Below are positions 63,410 through 64,000 of a DNA stretch of 64,000 bases, in pieces. Below the pieces are notes generated by a model. That model was given only the letters and a program-made list of their open reading frames with translations, ran no database searches and was not told where the DNA came from. Made by a program: the position numbers and the translations under genes. Each line of letters opens with the position of its first letter. Positions within the stretch are counted from its first letter, which is position 1. This DNA comes from Labia minor. Lineage: Eukaryota > Arthropoda > Insecta > Dermaptera > Spongiphoridae. The stretch covers positions 49,076,296-49,140,295 of the forward strand of contig OY720346.1 in assembly GCA_963082975.1 (NCBI GenBank), given 5' to 3'.

Positions 63410-64000
63410 ATATAATAACCATTAAATATTTTCTTAATGAAATTATTTTTAAATTATTATTTATTTATTTATTTATAGATTTTTATAGGTTCGTACATGG
63501 AATTTTGTACAATATTATAACACTTATTTTATATACAACAAAATTATAAATATAGTTTAAATTTAAATTATATATAATTTTATTTATTTAGTTTATTTAA
63601 TTTTTTTTTTAATTATAGATTGAATGAAACCTTAGAGCATCGATCTCCGCCAAAATAAACTTTTAACTTATTAATATATATAAATAATAATTTAAATCTT
63701 CACACAAGTTATAAATAAAAAATAGTTCTATATATAAGAAAACCAAATAAAAAACATCTTGAACAAATTTATAATTACCTATAAATGATAAACATTTTTA
63801 TTTCTTATAATTACAATTGATTTGAACACTTATAAATAATTTAAGGATATATATTTTAAACTATTATAATAATTTATAAAAAAAAATTATTTCTTAGTAT
63901 TTGACGTAAATACAGACCGAAAATACTATAAAACATAAATTAATAAAGATGTAGAAGCATATATTATTAAAAGTATAAAGAAATTCAACACAAAAACTGA
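63121..64000. other. AT-rich non-coding stretch
   Basis: No gene is supported. It contains TA tracts (near 63380) and should include the promoter of the minus-strand ORF to its left. Confidence 0.4.

Noticed and set aside
57737..64000. Search for the first exon of KIF17 (conserved VVVRCRPMN-type start)
   Set aside because: No minus-strand segment with such a translation and a donor was found; the exon is probably beyond the right edge, or too diverged to see by eye.

Overview
The window is nuclear DNA from an AT-rich eukaryote, almost certainly an insect. GC is roughly a quarter. Genes are split by GT-AG introns, and the DNA is packed with DNA transposons (mariner, hAT, pogo-like, piggyBac-like, Helitron-like) plus non-LTR reverse-transcriptase remnants. 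The very low GC and mariner load would suit a parasitoid wasp, but nothing here proves the species.

Four host genes or gene parts are supported, all on the minus strand. (1) 12972-13558 is the first coding exon of a peroxisomal ABCD (ALDP-type) half transporter; the rest lies beyond the left edge, so intron 1 exceeds 12.9 kb. (2) 27351-28961 is a complete four-exon COA7 (Sel1-repeat cytochrome c oxidase assembly factor). (3) 39160-57736 is a nearly complete KIF17/OSM-3-type kinesin, 16 exons and about 894 visible codons, lacking only the extreme N-terminus. (4) 62524-63120 is an intronless ORF for a Cys/Ser/Asp-rich then Lys-rich protein that I do not recognise. Two exon-like pieces on the plus strand (59869-60025, 61149-61259) may belong to another, unidentified gene.

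The rest is mobile DNA. 0.4-11.7 kb holds a pogo-like element with internal motif repeats, several dispersed repeat families, a rearranged mariner remnant and a full-length dead mariner. 12-15 kb holds ABCD exon 1, a decayed partial copy of it, and two copies of a long-hairpin repeat. 16.4-18.7 kb is a three-level nest: a piggyBac-like MITE inside the leader of a Tigger/pogo element inside a dispersed repeat. 20-27 kb holds a deleted mariner, a Helitron-like element carrying a reverse-transcriptase fragment, a 5'-truncated non-LTR insertion, a hAT MITE and another mariner. 29.5-35 kb holds repeats and a complete hAT element (31873-35009) with an intact 618-codon transposase ORF and perfect 8-bp target duplications. 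The KIF17 introns carry hAT MITEs, Helitron-like copies, tandem hairpin repeats with tRNA-like modules, and a short GC-rich ORF of foreign appearance.

The best leads are: three Helitron-like copies that all carry the same non-LTR 3' fragment; two pogo-like elements sharing an identical 11-bp tip but followed by different motifs, each motif repeated inside its own element; the intact hAT element with a matching 313-bp MITE 6.5 kb away; and an architecture shared by several otherwise different repeat families (a TGTCTG tract followed by an ATGAAATTTGGTA-like core).
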